A stretch of 64,000 nucleotides of DNA from Clostridiaceae bacterium (GCA_012838135.1 DUPV01000072.1:20771-84770); one strand, 5' to 3'. Numbered from the stretch's first letter, positions 43,497 through 52,745 are shown. The notes: generated by a model not told the origin, from the sequence alone. Program-made: numbers and translations.

Positions 43497-44813
43497 TTAT
43501 GGTAAATCAGTGCAATAAAATTCATAGCAAGCATTGGCAATCGCTTCAGCAAAGATTTTTTGTTGTTCGACGGAATTTAAAATCTGTAAATCGAATTTGT
43601 TTTTCTTTTGACCTATCTCAATTTCCAACGATGTCAAATTGATTAAGCGCAGACTGGGAATAATTTGCTCAACCACTGCTTCTTCACTGTTATATGCCAA
43701 ACCCGGAATCAATTGGCTGATGTTTTTTTCCGATAAACCGGCAAAACGTCTGCGATCTTCGATTAAATAACCGATATATGCCGGTTTTTCAGTGCTTTTA
43801 GCATCGATTGTTTCAGATTTTGCACCAATCGCAGCAGTTTCATTACCCAGATAAAAGACCCGGCTACCGGAAATTTCTTCCAATTCCGATTCACCGTATC
43901 GGATGTTGATAAATATTCGATCAGTATATTGGCGTTCAACATCAAGCAACAATCTTTGGTCTTTAGAAACTCCTATATTAGGAAAGAAATCATTAATAAC
44001 CTGTTGATTCTCCGGTGAATTCTGAATTGTTTTCAGCGGTTCGATCAAACCTTCCAAACGCTCACTTTTGAAATTTTGCTCAGCTAACTCTGCAAAAAAA
44101 TCTTGTAAAATATCTTGTCCGATAAAAGCCGCTTTTTGCATATCAGTTTGATATTTTTTGTCAAGAATAATTACTTCTGCACCTAAAGATATAAAACTTT
44201 CCTTGGTATACTGTAAAATATTATCTAAATTTGTTTGAAGACCGTTTTTGGCAATCAAAGCATTAGGAATTGTTTCAATTGAAATTCCTGAATCTTCCGT
44301 AGCTTGGGCAGACTTGGCACTTTCCCCGATCAGATTTTCAATCCCGGCACCTTGTGATCCGGTAAAATCATCATCAGATAAAGCATCTGTTTGTTCATTT
44401 CCGGAAGAATTATTCGAAATCGGATCACTTACGCCAGGAGAATCGGCAACACTATTCTCAACTATCGGATCCATCGCAAGATAAACAGTAATGCCGTTTA
44501 ACGTACCTTCTTCTTTAGTTTTACCTGAATAGATATCTAAATTAGCATGATGATAGACAGGAACAGCTGAATCATATGGCCAACTCCAAACATTGCGATT
44601 GTTTTTCGTCGTGTTGGCCATATCCATTTCATTAATCGGCAATTCATCGGCCTTAATTTTATTCTTGGAATCAGTATCTGCAACTTGTTGCAAATTTTTA
44701 TTTACTCCGAATTTATCCGGATATTTTTTGACTAAAATTGCATTGATGGTCAATACCAGGACACTGATTAAGACCAAAATCCCTACGGTTTTTAACGCTG
44801 TTTTTTGTGACAT
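43497..44813 (-). CDS. Amidase_3-like protein lacking the zinc ligands
   Basis: A 438-residue protein with an N-terminal membrane anchor (about 8-28). The C-terminal half follows the N-acetylmuramoyl-L-alanine amidase (Amidase_3) fold: ITVYLAMDP in place of DPGHGG, LGAEVIILDKKYQTD, RIFINIRYGES in place of FISIHAN, and LTSLEIEIGQKKNKFDLQIL then QKIFAEAIANACYEF, the usual end. The three zinc ligands (His, Glu, His) are absent, while the glutamate of the last motif may remain. A Ser/Asp/Asn-rich insertion of about 90 residues interrupts the domain. It starts one base after glmM, so it belongs to the cdaA-glmM operon. Probably a non-catalytic wall-binding or regulatory protein. Confidence 0.6.
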   Translation of the reverse strand: MSQKTALKTVGILVLISVLVLTINAILVKKYPDKFGVNKNLQQVADTDSKNKIKADELPINEMDMANTTKNNRNVWSWPYDSAVPVYHHANLDIYSGKTKEEGTLNGITVYLAMDPIVENSVADSPGVSDPISNNSSGNEQTDALSDDDFTGSQGAGIENLIGESAKSAQATEDSGISIETIPNALIAKNGLQTNLDNILQYTKESFISLGAEVIILDKKYQTDMQKAAFIGQDILQDFFAELAEQNFKSERLEGLIEPLKTIQNSPENQQVINDFFPNIGVSKDQRLLLDVERQYTDRIFINIRYGESELEEISGSRVFYLGNETAAIGAKSETIDAKSTEKPAYIGYLIEDRRRFAGLSEKNISQLIPGLAYNSEEAVVEQIIPSLRLINLTSLEIEIGQKKNKFDLQILNSVEQQKIFAEAIANACYEFYCTDLP

Positions 44814-44814
44814 A

Positions 44815-46167
44815 TCAGATTCCGTATCGACTGGTTAATAAATCAACAATACGATCCGCTATGATGCTTATTTCTTTTTTGTTTTCACCCTCAACCATAA
44901 CTCGAATCAGCGGTTCAGTTCCGGATGGTCTGACTAAAATACGACCTTTATTCTTCAATCTGGCTTCTTCTTGAACAATGGTTTCTTTGACATCTTCATC
45001 TTCCAACGCCGCTTTTTTAAGCTCGTTGGCAATCTGGGCATTTTTTAAAACTTGCGGTAAGGGTTTCATGATTGAATGTGCTTCTGAAAGACGTTGATCG
45101 GAAAATTTCAGAGTTTTTAACAATGCCAGTGCACTTAATAAACCGTCGCCGGTAGTTGTATGTTCCAGCAAAATGATATGACCACTTTGCTCACCACCTA
45201 AAACGATCCCCGATTTCAACATTTCTTCTAAGACATAGCGATCACCGACTTGTGCTTTGTACAAAGTGATACCGGCTTGTTCAGCAAAAATATCGAGGCC
45301 GAGATTGCTCATCACAGTGACACAAACTTTATGATCACGTAAAGTGCCTCTCTCTTTCATGCCTTTGGCTATAATCGCAATAATTCCATCACCGTCTACC
45401 ATAGTGCCGTTCTCATCAATTGCCAACATCCGATCCGCATCACCGTCGAAAGCAATTCCTATATCACAACCTTCACGTCTGACTGTTTGTCCCAGTCTGG
45501 TAAGATGAGTCGAACCACAATTGAGATTGATGTTCTCGCCATCCGGCTCAATACCGATCGAAACTACTTCTGCACCTAAATCTGCAAAAATTCCCGGTGC
45601 AATATGAAAACTCGCACCATTAGCACAATCCAGAGCAATTTTCATACCACTTAGATCAACACTCATACGTCGTTTCAAATGTTCTGCATAATCGCGTGCA
45701 GAATTCGGTTTTTGAATACGATGACCAATACGATCCGCAATCGGTCTTGGGATATCTTCTGTATATTCACTAATAACTTGTTCAATCTGATCTTCAATTT
45801 CATCAGGTAATTTGTAACCTGTACTGGCAAAAAACTTAATTCCGTTATATTCATATGAATTATGTGATGCTGAAATCATAATTCCCGCATCACAATTATA
45901 TTTACGCGTCAAATATGCTATACCGGGCGTCGGAACAACTCCCGCCAAAAACACATCTGCTCCGGCTGACGTGATGCCGGCAACTAATGCAGATTCTAAC
46001 ATTCCGCAAGATATTCTTGTATCCGTACCGACTAAAATAATCGGTTTGTGGCTTTTCTCACCTGTCAAAACTTGTGCTCCGGCAAAACCTAAGCGAAAGG
46101 CTAAATCCGGTGTTAATTCTTTATTCGCAATACCTCGCACTCCATCAGTGCCAAATAATCTAGTCAT
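44815..46167 (-). CDS. glmM: Phosphoglucosamine mutase
   Basis: A 450-residue enzyme making glucosamine-1-phosphate for peptidoglycan precursors. Motifs: LFGTDGVRGIANKELTP, the phosphoserine loop GIMISASHNSYEYNG, the metal loop DGDADRML, the sugar-binding GGEQSGHII and phosphate-binding RPSGTEPLIRV. TTGGAGG precedes the ATG. It follows cdaA as in the conserved cdaA-ybbR-glmM operon. Confidence 0.95.
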   Translation of the reverse strand: MTRLFGTDGVRGIANKELTPDLAFRLGFAGAQVLTGEKSHKPIILVGTDTRISCGMLESALVAGITSAGADVFLAGVVPTPGIAYLTRKYNCDAGIMISASHNSYEYNGIKFFASTGYKLPDEIEDQIEQVISEYTEDIPRPIADRIGHRIQKPNSARDYAEHLKRRMSVDLSGMKIALDCANGASFHIAPGIFADLGAEVVSIGIEPDGENINLNCGSTHLTRLGQTVRREGCDIGIAFDGDADRMLAIDENGTMVDGDGIIAIIAKGMKERGTLRDHKVCVTVMSNLGLDIFAEQAGITLYKAQVGDRYVLEEMLKSGIVLGGEQSGHIILLEHTTTGDGLLSALALLKTLKFSDQRLSEAHSIMKPLPQVLKNAQIANELKKAALEDEDVKETIVQEEARLKNKGRILVRPSGTEPLIRVMVEGENKKEISIIADRIVDLLTSRYGI

Positions 46168-46250
46168 TTGTCCTCCAAAATTCTTTCAATCAATTTTCTT
46201 CTATAAGTTTTAATTCAAAACATCATTGTTCAATATTCAATTTGAAACAT

Positions 46251-46281
46251 CGTATTTTCGATATACAAGATCGAAAATACG
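46251..46281. repeat. 12-bp perfect hairpin between cdaA and glmM
   Basis: CGTATTTTCGAT at 46251-46262 pairs exactly with ATCGAAAATACG at 46270-46281. It lies one base past the cdaA stop codon. With only a short T stretch after it on the minus strand, it is likely a partial terminator or an RNA-stability element between the two genes. Confidence 0.55.
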
Positions 46282-46282
46282 A

Positions 46283-47608
46283 TTATTCGACCTTGCGAAC
46301 CGCTATAGTCACTTCATCCGGTGTTATATGATCAGTTCGCGTATATAAAGGTGTGTTTTTTGAAATATTAATCGCGATTGTTTGTATTCCTTCTTTTTCA
46401 ATTTGAGCTAAGTCCACAAAAGCAGAAAGATCTCTATTTGTCATACTATCTAATAAATTCTTACGTCCTGTCAAAGTTATTTGAATGTTTTTCGCAGGAT
46501 ATGTGATCTCAAAACCCCTTTCCTGTGAAATCTCCGTATTCTTAAAAGATAAAGGAACAGAAAACGACTTTGCTTCAATTGGATTGACCGTAGCCTGCAC
46601 ATAAAGCCATAAAGCTAAAGCGGAAATCAAAGAAACAAAAATCAGCAAAACACGCCTGGCTTTCGGAATTTTAGGTCCAAGCACAGTTTTGTTTTTTTTC
46701 CTTCTGCGGAACAAACGAAAACGTCCTTCCGTTTCTTCTTCGTAAGGTAAAAGCAAACGGTAGAGCTGAGTTCTCAGTGCATCACTATTTTCCAGAACAT
46801 ACAGCCTGCCCTCAATTGCAATACTAATTGTAGCTTTTTCTTCAGAAATTACAATCGCAATTGCATCACCCATCTCACTCGCACCAATCGCAGCCCGATG
46901 TCTGGTTCCGTAATCTTTTCGCAAATGATAATTATCAGATAACGGTATATGAATTCTGGCAGCAGCAATCCTACCATAGCGAATTAAAATTGCACCGTCA
47001 TGGAGCGGTGTGCTGTCAACAAAAATTTGCTTAATCAAACTGGTCGAAACCGGTGAATCAATCTCCACAGCATTTTCCTGATCCTGCAATTCTCCCAAAG
47101 GCGTGGTTCGTTCAAGCACAATCAGAGCACCTGTATTTGTTTCAGACATTTCATGACATGCCTGTACTATCGATTCGATCATTTGCGCTACTGTTGTTGC
47201 AGCTCGTTCCCCTTGATAATCTCCGATTCTGGGGTTAAATAAATTCAACCCGGAGCGTCCGACCGTTTCCAAAGCCCGCCTTAATTCCGGTTGAAAAATA
47301 ATCACAAAAGCAATTGAAAAGACCGATATTGTATTCATTAATAAATAACTTAAGAGGCTCAGACCAAAAACCCGAGCAATAATGGTTAGAAACACTATGA
47401 ATAAGATACCCTTTAATAATTGCCATGCTCTGGAATCTCTGACAATGCGTAAAATATAATAAAAAATAAAAGTAGTAATTAAGATATCAATTGCTGCAAG
47501 TGCAATATCCAACGGCTCACCTACAAAAAGTATACCCTCTTGCAACGAATTAAATAAATTCTTAAAAAAGGTCACTAGCTGATCTAATTGTCCAAGAGCA
47601 TTTGACAA
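46283..47608 (-). CDS. cdaA: Diadenylate cyclase CdaA fused to a YbbR (CdaR-like) domain
   Basis: A 441-residue fusion. Residues 1-100 carry three membrane helices and about 130-295 the DAC domain with the active-site motifs DGA (204-206) and RHR (236-238), which make c-di-AMP. Instead of ending near 275 residues the frame continues through a basic linker (RRKKNKTVLG), a fourth helix at about 325-345 and a single YbbR domain to the C-terminus. In B. subtilis the YbbR protein CdaR is separate with several YbbR repeats. The start is a TTG at 47608 with GGGAGGTAAGGG ahead of it. The order cdaA/ybbR-glmM is kept. Confidence 0.93.
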   Translation of the reverse strand: MSNALGQLDQLVTFFKNLFNSLQEGILFVGEPLDIALAAIDILITTFIFYYILRIVRDSRAWQLLKGILFIVFLTIIARVFGLSLLSYLLMNTISVFSIAFVIIFQPELRRALETVGRSGLNLFNPRIGDYQGERAATTVAQMIESIVQACHEMSETNTGALIVLERTTPLGELQDQENAVEIDSPVSTSLIKQIFVDSTPLHDGAILIRYGRIAAARIHIPLSDNYHLRKDYGTRHRAAIGASEMGDAIAIVISEEKATISIAIEGRLYVLENSDALRTQLYRLLLPYEEETEGRFRLFRRRKKNKTVLGPKIPKARRVLLIFVSLISALALWLYVQATVNPIEAKSFSVPLSFKNTEISQERGFEITYPAKNIQITLTGRKNLLDSMTNRDLSAFVDLAQIEKEGIQTIAINISKNTPLYTRTDHITPDEVTIAVRKVE

Positions 47609-47782
47609 ACCCTTACCTCCCCAATATCTTTTTTATTATAGCGTTAAAAAGCAAAGATGTGAACTGTCAAATCCAGACCATTCACATCTTTATCTAACTC
47701 AATATTCAAATCAATTGTGGATGTGCGCTTACAAAATGATTGTAGTAATATTGTTAAATCACAGGTTTTAGTACATACCATT

Positions 47783-48418
47783 TTATTTATGTAAAATCGG
47801 ACTCAACTTTTTATAAATCAACATGACAATAATCGAAATAACTGTACCTTTAAAAAGATTAAAGGGTACAAACACGAAAGCAAGCAAACTTTTCATGTCT
47901 GTAACTAATTTATTGCCAGCTCCGTTACTCATGCCGATAATTGCATTCAAATCGATTCCCATTGCCGTAGCATAGAAAGGTAAATTAATGTAATAATTAA
48001 CCAAAACTCCCATTATTGTCATCATTATAGTTCCGGCAACCAAACTGACAATTGCAGTTTTGCGAGTTTTGTTTTTACGATAAATCAAGCCTGCAACAAA
48101 AACAAAACTGCTGCAAACTAAGAAATTGGCTAATTCACCGATATATGATGTATGACTGAACGGTAAATGCGAAAGATTTTTAATTAATTCGATAATCACG
48201 CCGGTCAAAGGTCCCATTGCAAAAGTACCGAGCAAAGCAGGTATCTCGGCAAAGTCGAATTTCAAAAACACCGGCATAAAAGGTAAATTGAATTCCAAAT
48301 ACATTAGGATAATTGCCAGAGCCGACAATATTCCGGTCTTGGCAATCCAGCGCGTACGACTGCTATCGCTTGTTTTGTTGATAGATGCTGATTTTTGTTT
48401 CAATTCGAATTCTGACAT
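47783..48418 (-). CDS. ribU: Riboflavin ECF transporter S component RibU
   Basis: A 211-residue membrane protein with about six helices. The segments WIAKTGILSALAIILMYLEF, FLKFDFAEIPALLGTFAMGP and LVNYYINLPFYA match RibU, which captures riboflavin for the shared EcfAAT module. GAGGAGG precedes the ATG. It lies directly behind an FMN riboswitch, which settles the substrate. Confidence 0.93.
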   Translation of the reverse strand: MSEFELKQKSASINKTSDSSRTRWIAKTGILSALAIILMYLEFNLPFMPVFLKFDFAEIPALLGTFAMGPLTGVIIELIKNLSHLPFSHTSYIGELANFLVCSSFVFVAGLIYRKNKTRKTAIVSLVAGTIMMTIMGVLVNYYINLPFYATAMGIDLNAIIGMSNGAGNKLVTDMKSLLAFVFVPFNLFKGTVISIIVMLIYKKLSPILHK

Positions 48419-48456
48419 AATTAAACCTCCTCATCAGAAAGTTCATTTGTCAAAGT

Positions 48457-48482
48457 AAAAAACCCCGACAAATGACGGGGCA
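48457..48482 (-). terminator. Terminator of the FMN riboswitch expression platform
   Basis: CCCCG and CGGGG (minus-strand reading GCCCCGTCATTTGTCGGGG) are followed by TTTTTTAC, between the aptamer and ribU. Transcription should stop here when FMN is bound. Confidence 0.85.
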
Positions 48483-48508
48483 CAACGATCGGTATTTAAC
48501 CGAATATG

Positions 48509-48637
48509 CTTCCTTCCATCCAGACTTTACTGTCGGCTAAGGATTTTCACCTTATCAATCTCAAAGAGAGTCGCGGGCTGATGACAAAATCAATTACCGC
48601 CGGTAGGGAGTTTCACCCTGCCCCGGAAACATTCCTT
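48509..48637 (-). promoter_or_regulatory. FMN riboswitch (RFN element)
   Basis: On the minus strand the conserved blocks read CCGGGGCAGGGTGAAACTCC, CTACCGGCGGTAA, CAGCCCGCGA, GGTGAAAATCC, TAGCCGACAGTAAAGTC and GGATGGAAGGAAGC. This is the complete six-stem RFN aptamer. It controls ribU through the downstream terminator. Confidence 0.96.
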
Positions 48638-48674
48638 ATTAATAATTCATATTTATTATAAACTCAATTGCGGA

Positions 48675-48935
48675 TTAAGCCAAATTGTTGAGTTTTTTCG
48701 CTATTTGTGCTTTTTTGCGTGAAGCTTTATTTTTGTGAATCAAACCTGCTGTAACAGCTTTATCGATTTTTTTCTGAGCATAAACTGCTTGTTCGGCCGC
48801 ATCTGCTGCGGAAGAATCTAATGCTTGATGAGTTTTTTTCAAAACTGTTTTCAATTCACTTTTTTTGCGTTTATTGATTTCAGTTTTACGAGCAGCTAGT
48901 CTCACACGTTTTCTCGCTGATTTAATATTAGGCAT
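48675..48935 (-). CDS. rpsT: Ribosomal protein S20
   Basis: An 86-residue basic helical protein starting MPNIKSARKRVRLAARKTEIN and ending RKKAQIAKKLNNLA, with the S20 motif AGLIHKNKASRKK. GGAGGTG precedes the ATG. Monocistronic by position. Confidence 0.95.
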   Translation of the reverse strand: MPNIKSARKRVRLAARKTEINKRKKSELKTVLKKTHQALDSSAADAAEQAVYAQKKIDKAVTAGLIHKNKASRKKAQIAKKLNNLA

Positions 48936-49151
48936 TCTTTCACCTCCTGCGACTTAATTCTGTAGAATCGGAACTTTAAACACTCTAATAGGATGGATTA
49001 GCTCCGAATACAGATAAGTATTCTATCATTAACAAAAAATGCTTGCAAGTGCAAATCCAATGTTCTTAATCAGCATAAGTTGTATAATTCATTACACTCA
49101 AACTGAAAACCAGTTTCATTATATAATTTATGCTTGATTTATTAAGTTCAA

Positions 49152-49907
49152 TTATTCGGATATCGGATCATATCGATAAATAATAAATTTTTCAAATTCA
49201 TCTTCCAACATATTCAGATTAATCGAACCTTCTCTTTGGAAGATCGTCTTTTTTTCCATAAATTCTTGATAATCATACATCGGATAATACAAAATAATTT
49301 CGGCTGTGCGCGGATTGTCAAATAAGCTTTGCTCAATATTACGGATAACTTGTGCAAAAATTTTCACGGTGAATGGATTAAAAAAATAGAATACATTCTG
49401 ATTCTTTTGAATTTGATATTTTTCTGCATATTCCTGAACAAACCTGATTGAAGCCTGATTTTCCTTTTTAATTATATTTTTTCGCTTGTCAAAATTTCGG
49501 GAATTTAAATCGTAATTATATTTTTCATCTGACATATTATATTGTTCAATCTTTTTATACGTAGCAATATTCTCTAAAAAGTTTACTTTGGGACTGGCTT
49601 TGAGATATGAAGCCATATTATTTTTTAATTCATAATATGTCTCCATATTTAGTTCAATGCCGGTAACCGGAATGTTAAAACGATTATGTACATAAAAAGC
49701 TACACGGCCGCTACCGCAACCAAAATCAACAAAATCCGCATCTGAATCTAATTCATTAAATTCAAAAAGTTTATCCAAAGCTTGATACGGAGTTGATTCC
49801 AAACGATTATATTGCAGCAAATCCTCTACTTCTGTCCACTCTCGCATAATTCGTGTCCGAATATTCAGTTCGTGATCCATCTGCCGTTCATACCATAAAT
49901 GAAACAT
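49152..49907 (-). CDS. Class I SAM-dependent methyltransferase
   Basis: A 251-residue protein with the SAM-binding motif DFVDFGCGSGRVAFYVH followed by VTGIELNMETYYELKNN. The N-terminal region (MREWTEVEDLLQYNRLESTPY) and late VFYFFNPF segment match a family of uncharacterised methyltransferases with an Asn-Pro-Phe motif. The ATG at 49907 follows GGGTGAT; a GTG three codons earlier is an alternative. No neighbour hints at the substrate. Confidence 0.75.
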   Translation of the reverse strand: MFHLWYERQMDHELNIRTRIMREWTEVEDLLQYNRLESTPYQALDKLFEFNELDSDADFVDFGCGSGRVAFYVHNRFNIPVTGIELNMETYYELKNNMASYLKASPKVNFLENIATYKKIEQYNMSDEKYNYDLNSRNFDKRKNIIKKENQASIRFVQEYAEKYQIQKNQNVFYFFNPFTVKIFAQVIRNIEQSLFDNPRTAEIILYYPMYDYQEFMEKKTIFQREGSINLNMLEDEFEKFIIYRYDPISE

Positions 49908-50130
49908 AATTATCACCCATACAATTACAATCTTGTTTTCAGATTATTATTTGACATATTTCAGATCATGTATAAATCTATTCTGCGGCTTATTGTATCA
50001 CACAAAATAATTAGAATGATTATCGGAATGGATTATTAGCTCAGTTCAGCAGAATAGTTTTTAATAGGAATTTATCAGAATGGTTTATTTGAGTCATTTG
50101 TTGTAATAAGTTCCTGCAATTGCTTAAAAA

Positions 50131-50213
50131 GAGATCAAGATCCCGAGAAAGGGACCTTGATCATGAGGAGACGTATGAAGAGGTGTCTGTTTATAGTCGC
50201 CTCTTTTGCGACT
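50131..50213 (-). terminator. Pair of strong hairpins in a 600-base gap
   Basis: GATCAAG-ATCCC and GGGAC-CTTGATC pair around 50133-50162; on the minus strand this is followed by TCTTTTTAA, as in a terminator. A second stem TAGTCGC/GCGACTA lies at 50196-50213. No gene on the minus strand explains a terminator here, so a short untranslated transcript from about 50.3 kb is possible. Confidence 0.45.
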
Positions 50214-50314
50214 ACGTTTATCAACGTGAATACATAATAGCAATAACTTTTGAAATAAAAACAGTTTGAAAGTGAAGTATTGTGAAGATTCTTGAAAAAT
50301 TACATTATTTTCTC

Positions 50315-50344
50315 TTGACTTTGTAACAATCAATCTTGTATTAT
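50315..50344 (+). promoter_or_regulatory. Promoter of the gntR-ABC operon
   Basis: TTGACT at 50315-50320 and TATTAT at 50339-50344 are 18 bases apart. The -10 box abuts a perfect palindrome. Confidence 0.65.
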
Positions 50345-50365
50345 TGTATTAATTGATTAATACAA
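50344..50365. promoter_or_regulatory. Palindromic operator for the GntR regulator
   Basis: Half-sites TTGTATTAAT and ATTAATACAA flank a 2-base centre; the 10-bp arms match perfectly. It lies directly downstream of the -10 box, where a bound regulator would block initiation. Arm length and dyad type are normal for GntR-family proteins, so autoregulation by the first gene is likely. Confidence 0.6.
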
Positions 50366-50510
50366 GCATATGATGAAAAATCTATCGACTAACATTTGAC
50401 AGAATAATAAAAAAACAATTGCATTAATCAAGCTAGAAAATTTAAACACAAACAGTAATCAGAGTTGTTACGAAAATTTAAAGCAATACAAGAAGTTGGA
50501 GTAAAGCTGA

Positions 50511-50882
50511 ATGTCGTATAAATTTGACGAAAGTCAACCAATCTATTTGCAATTAATTGAAATATTCAAAACAAATATTGCAAATGGCACTTGGCAAGCA
50601 GGAGAAAAAATTGACAGCGTGAGAAATTTGGCTTTGAGTTTCGCCGTGAATCCCAACACGGTTCAACGTGCTTTGGTCGAGTTGGAAAATATCGGTTTAG
50701 CATACAGTCAAAGAACTACAGGCAGATTTGTTACTCAAAATCAAGTCTTAATTACTAATTTAAAACATGAAATGGCAGAACATAAAACGCGGGATTTCGT
50801 TTCGCAAATGCAAGCAATTGATATCGAGCAAAAAGAAATCTTGGATTTAGTCCAACGGTGTTTAAATTCAGAAGACAATTAA
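50511..50882 (+). CDS. GntR family regulator, YtrA subfamily
   Basis: A 123-residue regulator with only the winged-helix domain (QPIYLQLIEIFKTNIANGTW, DSVRNLALSFAVNPNTVQRAL, GLAYSQRTTGRFV) and a short helical tail for dimerisation. This short form is the YtrA subfamily, which nearly always controls an adjacent ABC transporter, as here. TTGGAG precedes the ATG. Confidence 0.9.
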   Translation: MSYKFDESQPIYLQLIEIFKTNIANGTWQAGEKIDSVRNLALSFAVNPNTVQRALVELENIGLAYSQRTTGRFVTQNQVLITNLKHEMAEHKTRDFVSQMQAIDIEQKEILDLVQRCLNSEDN

Positions 50883-51018
50883 AGTTCAGCAGGAAATTCA
50901 TCCGGATTTAACAGGGTTAAACCATGCTTAAGCTCAAACAAAAAACAAATTTAAAATTAGTAAGAAAATATTTTTAAAACAATTAAAAATTCGTGGAAAA
51001 GCGAGGAGCTATTATAAA

Positions 51019-51711
51019 ATGTCAATCATTCAAATTAACAATTTATGTAAAAATTACGGAAAACTTCAGGCAATCAACAATTTGAGTATAGAACTCAATT
51101 CCGGTCAGATCGTCGGTTTGGTCGGACCGAACGGATCCGGCAAAAGCAGTTTGCTGCGAATTCTCGGCGCTTTTGACATGGCTTATTCCGGAGAAGTTCT
51201 AATCAACGGACTTAAGCCCGGTTTAGAAAGCAGAAAAATCGTATCCTATTTATCTGATAAGCCTTATATTAGTGAAAGTTTAAGAGCTGAACAAATGATC
51301 AAATTATATTCCGATTTTTTCTCTGACTTTAATCAGGAAAAAGCTTTCAACATGCTTGAATTATTTAAATTGAAACCTGAACAAAAGTTGAAAGAAATGT
51401 CAAAAGGTATGGGAGACAAAATTCAAGTTTTACTTACCATGTCACGCGATGCAAAAATATATCTTCTTGATGAACCGATTTCGGGTGTTGATCCTGCTTC
51501 CAGAAAAATCATTTTACGCAGCATGATCGAAGGTTTTTCGGAGGATGCCCTGATGATTGTATCAACACATTTATTAAATGATATAGAAAATATCATTGAT
51601 TCCGTTCTGTTTCTTGACTCCGGTCAAATAAAAATCAAAGGCTCAACTGATGATTTGCGTGAACAATACGGAAAAAGTATCAATGAATTATTTGAGCAAA
51701 TATTTCAATAA
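51019..51711 (+). CDS. ABC transporter ATPase of the YtrB type
   Basis: A 230-residue ATPase: Walker A GPNGSGKSS, a divergent signature (EMSKGMGDKIQVLLTMS), Walker B IYLLDEPISGVDPASRK and STHLLNDIEN. Such short ATPases pair with a single hydrophobic permease under GntR control and commonly respond to cell-wall antibiotics. It is separated from gntR by about 135 bases. Confidence 0.88.
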   Translation: MSIIQINNLCKNYGKLQAINNLSIELNSGQIVGLVGPNGSGKSSLLRILGAFDMAYSGEVLINGLKPGLESRKIVSYLSDKPYISESLRAEQMIKLYSDFFSDFNQEKAFNMLELFKLKPEQKLKEMSKGMGDKIQVLLTMSRDAKIYLLDEPISGVDPASRKIILRSMIEGFSEDALMIVSTHLLNDIENIIDSVLFLDSGQIKIKGSTDDLREQYGKSINELFEQIFQ

Positions 51712-51759
51712 TAAGCAAAATTTAAAAAAATTATTTCAGCATTAAATAAGGAGTTTTCA

Positions 51760-52596
51760 ATGTTTTCCAAATTATATAAATATCAAGTCAAAGAATTGTG
51801 GTCTGTCGCACGTTATTTTTATCTCGGAATGATCGGAGCAATCATTCTCAGTCTATTAATTACCGCAACAAGAATTCCCGGCATTGTTCTATTTTTCAAT
51901 GCGCTCTCTATTTTAAGTTTTATTCTTTGTGGTGTGACAGTAGGCATATTTACTATCGTTTATGATTATCAAAATCAACAGGGTAAACGCTCATATTTTT
52001 TCCGTTCAATACCTGCACGGGAATCTGCCATTTTAAGCTCACGCATGGCTTATTATTTTACCTATTATTTTGTAACCGTGCTTTTTATTGTGATTGGTCT
52101 GGCAATTTTTCTTATCTTGGATAACGCAGTTAAAATGGGTGTGTCGTTTCAGATCATTTTCAATATTGTTAAAGGCTTTGTTTTACGAACAAAAATTATC
52201 GGTTTGCTTTTCATTCTAATAATTTATGCCGCAATCCAACACATGGTTTCGATGATGTTTGCCATCACGATCGGCTCTGAAGCTAAATTCAAAAGGCTTG
52301 GCATCGGCGGTCCTGTTTTGGTTTATTTTCTCCATTATATCGTTATGCAAATTATTACTTTAATCAGTATGTTATTTATTCCTATTGCAATCAGATTACC
52401 TGAAAATTTTGATTCAGGCTTTAAGTTCCAAATTGTCTTTGAAAGCATGATGTCGGAAATAAGTAGATTATTAAGTAATAAAAGTCATGATATTAAAATT
52501 TTCGGAATAGGTTTCATCTTCATAACATTTATTACTTGGATTATTATGTTAATTTGGATTTATAAATCTTCGAAAAACAAAATTTCACTCAATTAA
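51760..52596 (+). CDS. ABC transporter permease (six-helix)
   Basis: A 278-residue protein with six predicted helices, at roughly 20-40, 48-72, 105-130, 155-180, 190-225 and 250-270, and no enzymatic motifs. TAAGGAG precedes the ATG. It is the membrane partner of the preceding ATPase; the unit resembles YtrABCD-like or bacitracin-responsive systems, but the substrate is unknown. Confidence 0.8.
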   Translation: MFSKLYKYQVKELWSVARYFYLGMIGAIILSLLITATRIPGIVLFFNALSILSFILCGVTVGIFTIVYDYQNQQGKRSYFFRSIPARESAILSSRMAYYFTYYFVTVLFIVIGLAIFLILDNAVKMGVSFQIIFNIVKGFVLRTKIIGLLFILIIYAAIQHMVSMMFAITIGSEAKFKRLGIGGPVLVYFLHYIVMQIITLISMLFIPIAIRLPENFDSGFKFQIVFESMMSEISRLLSNKSHDIKIFGIGFIFITFITWIIMLIWIYKSSKNKISLN

Positions 52597-52701
52597 TATA
52601 AGGATTAGCAATTGAGTAATGTTAACTTGATAAATTTTTAAAAAACTCATTCAATTAGAATACTAAATTTAATTCATTAATCAAACAATATAATATTAAA
52701 A

Positions 52702-52745
52702 AAGCCTGTTCGACAAAAACTGTTGAGACAGGCTTCTTTTTTGTT
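52702..52745. terminator. Bidirectional terminator
   Basis: AAGCCTGT and ACAGGCTT form the stem with T-runs on both sides (TCTTTTTTG on plus, TTTTTTAAT on minus). It lies between the convergent permease and SDR genes and can serve both. Confidence 0.8.

Noticed and set aside
50124..50333. 69-residue minus-strand ORF
   Set aside because: It runs through two strong hairpins and the gntR promoter region and shows no coding character.
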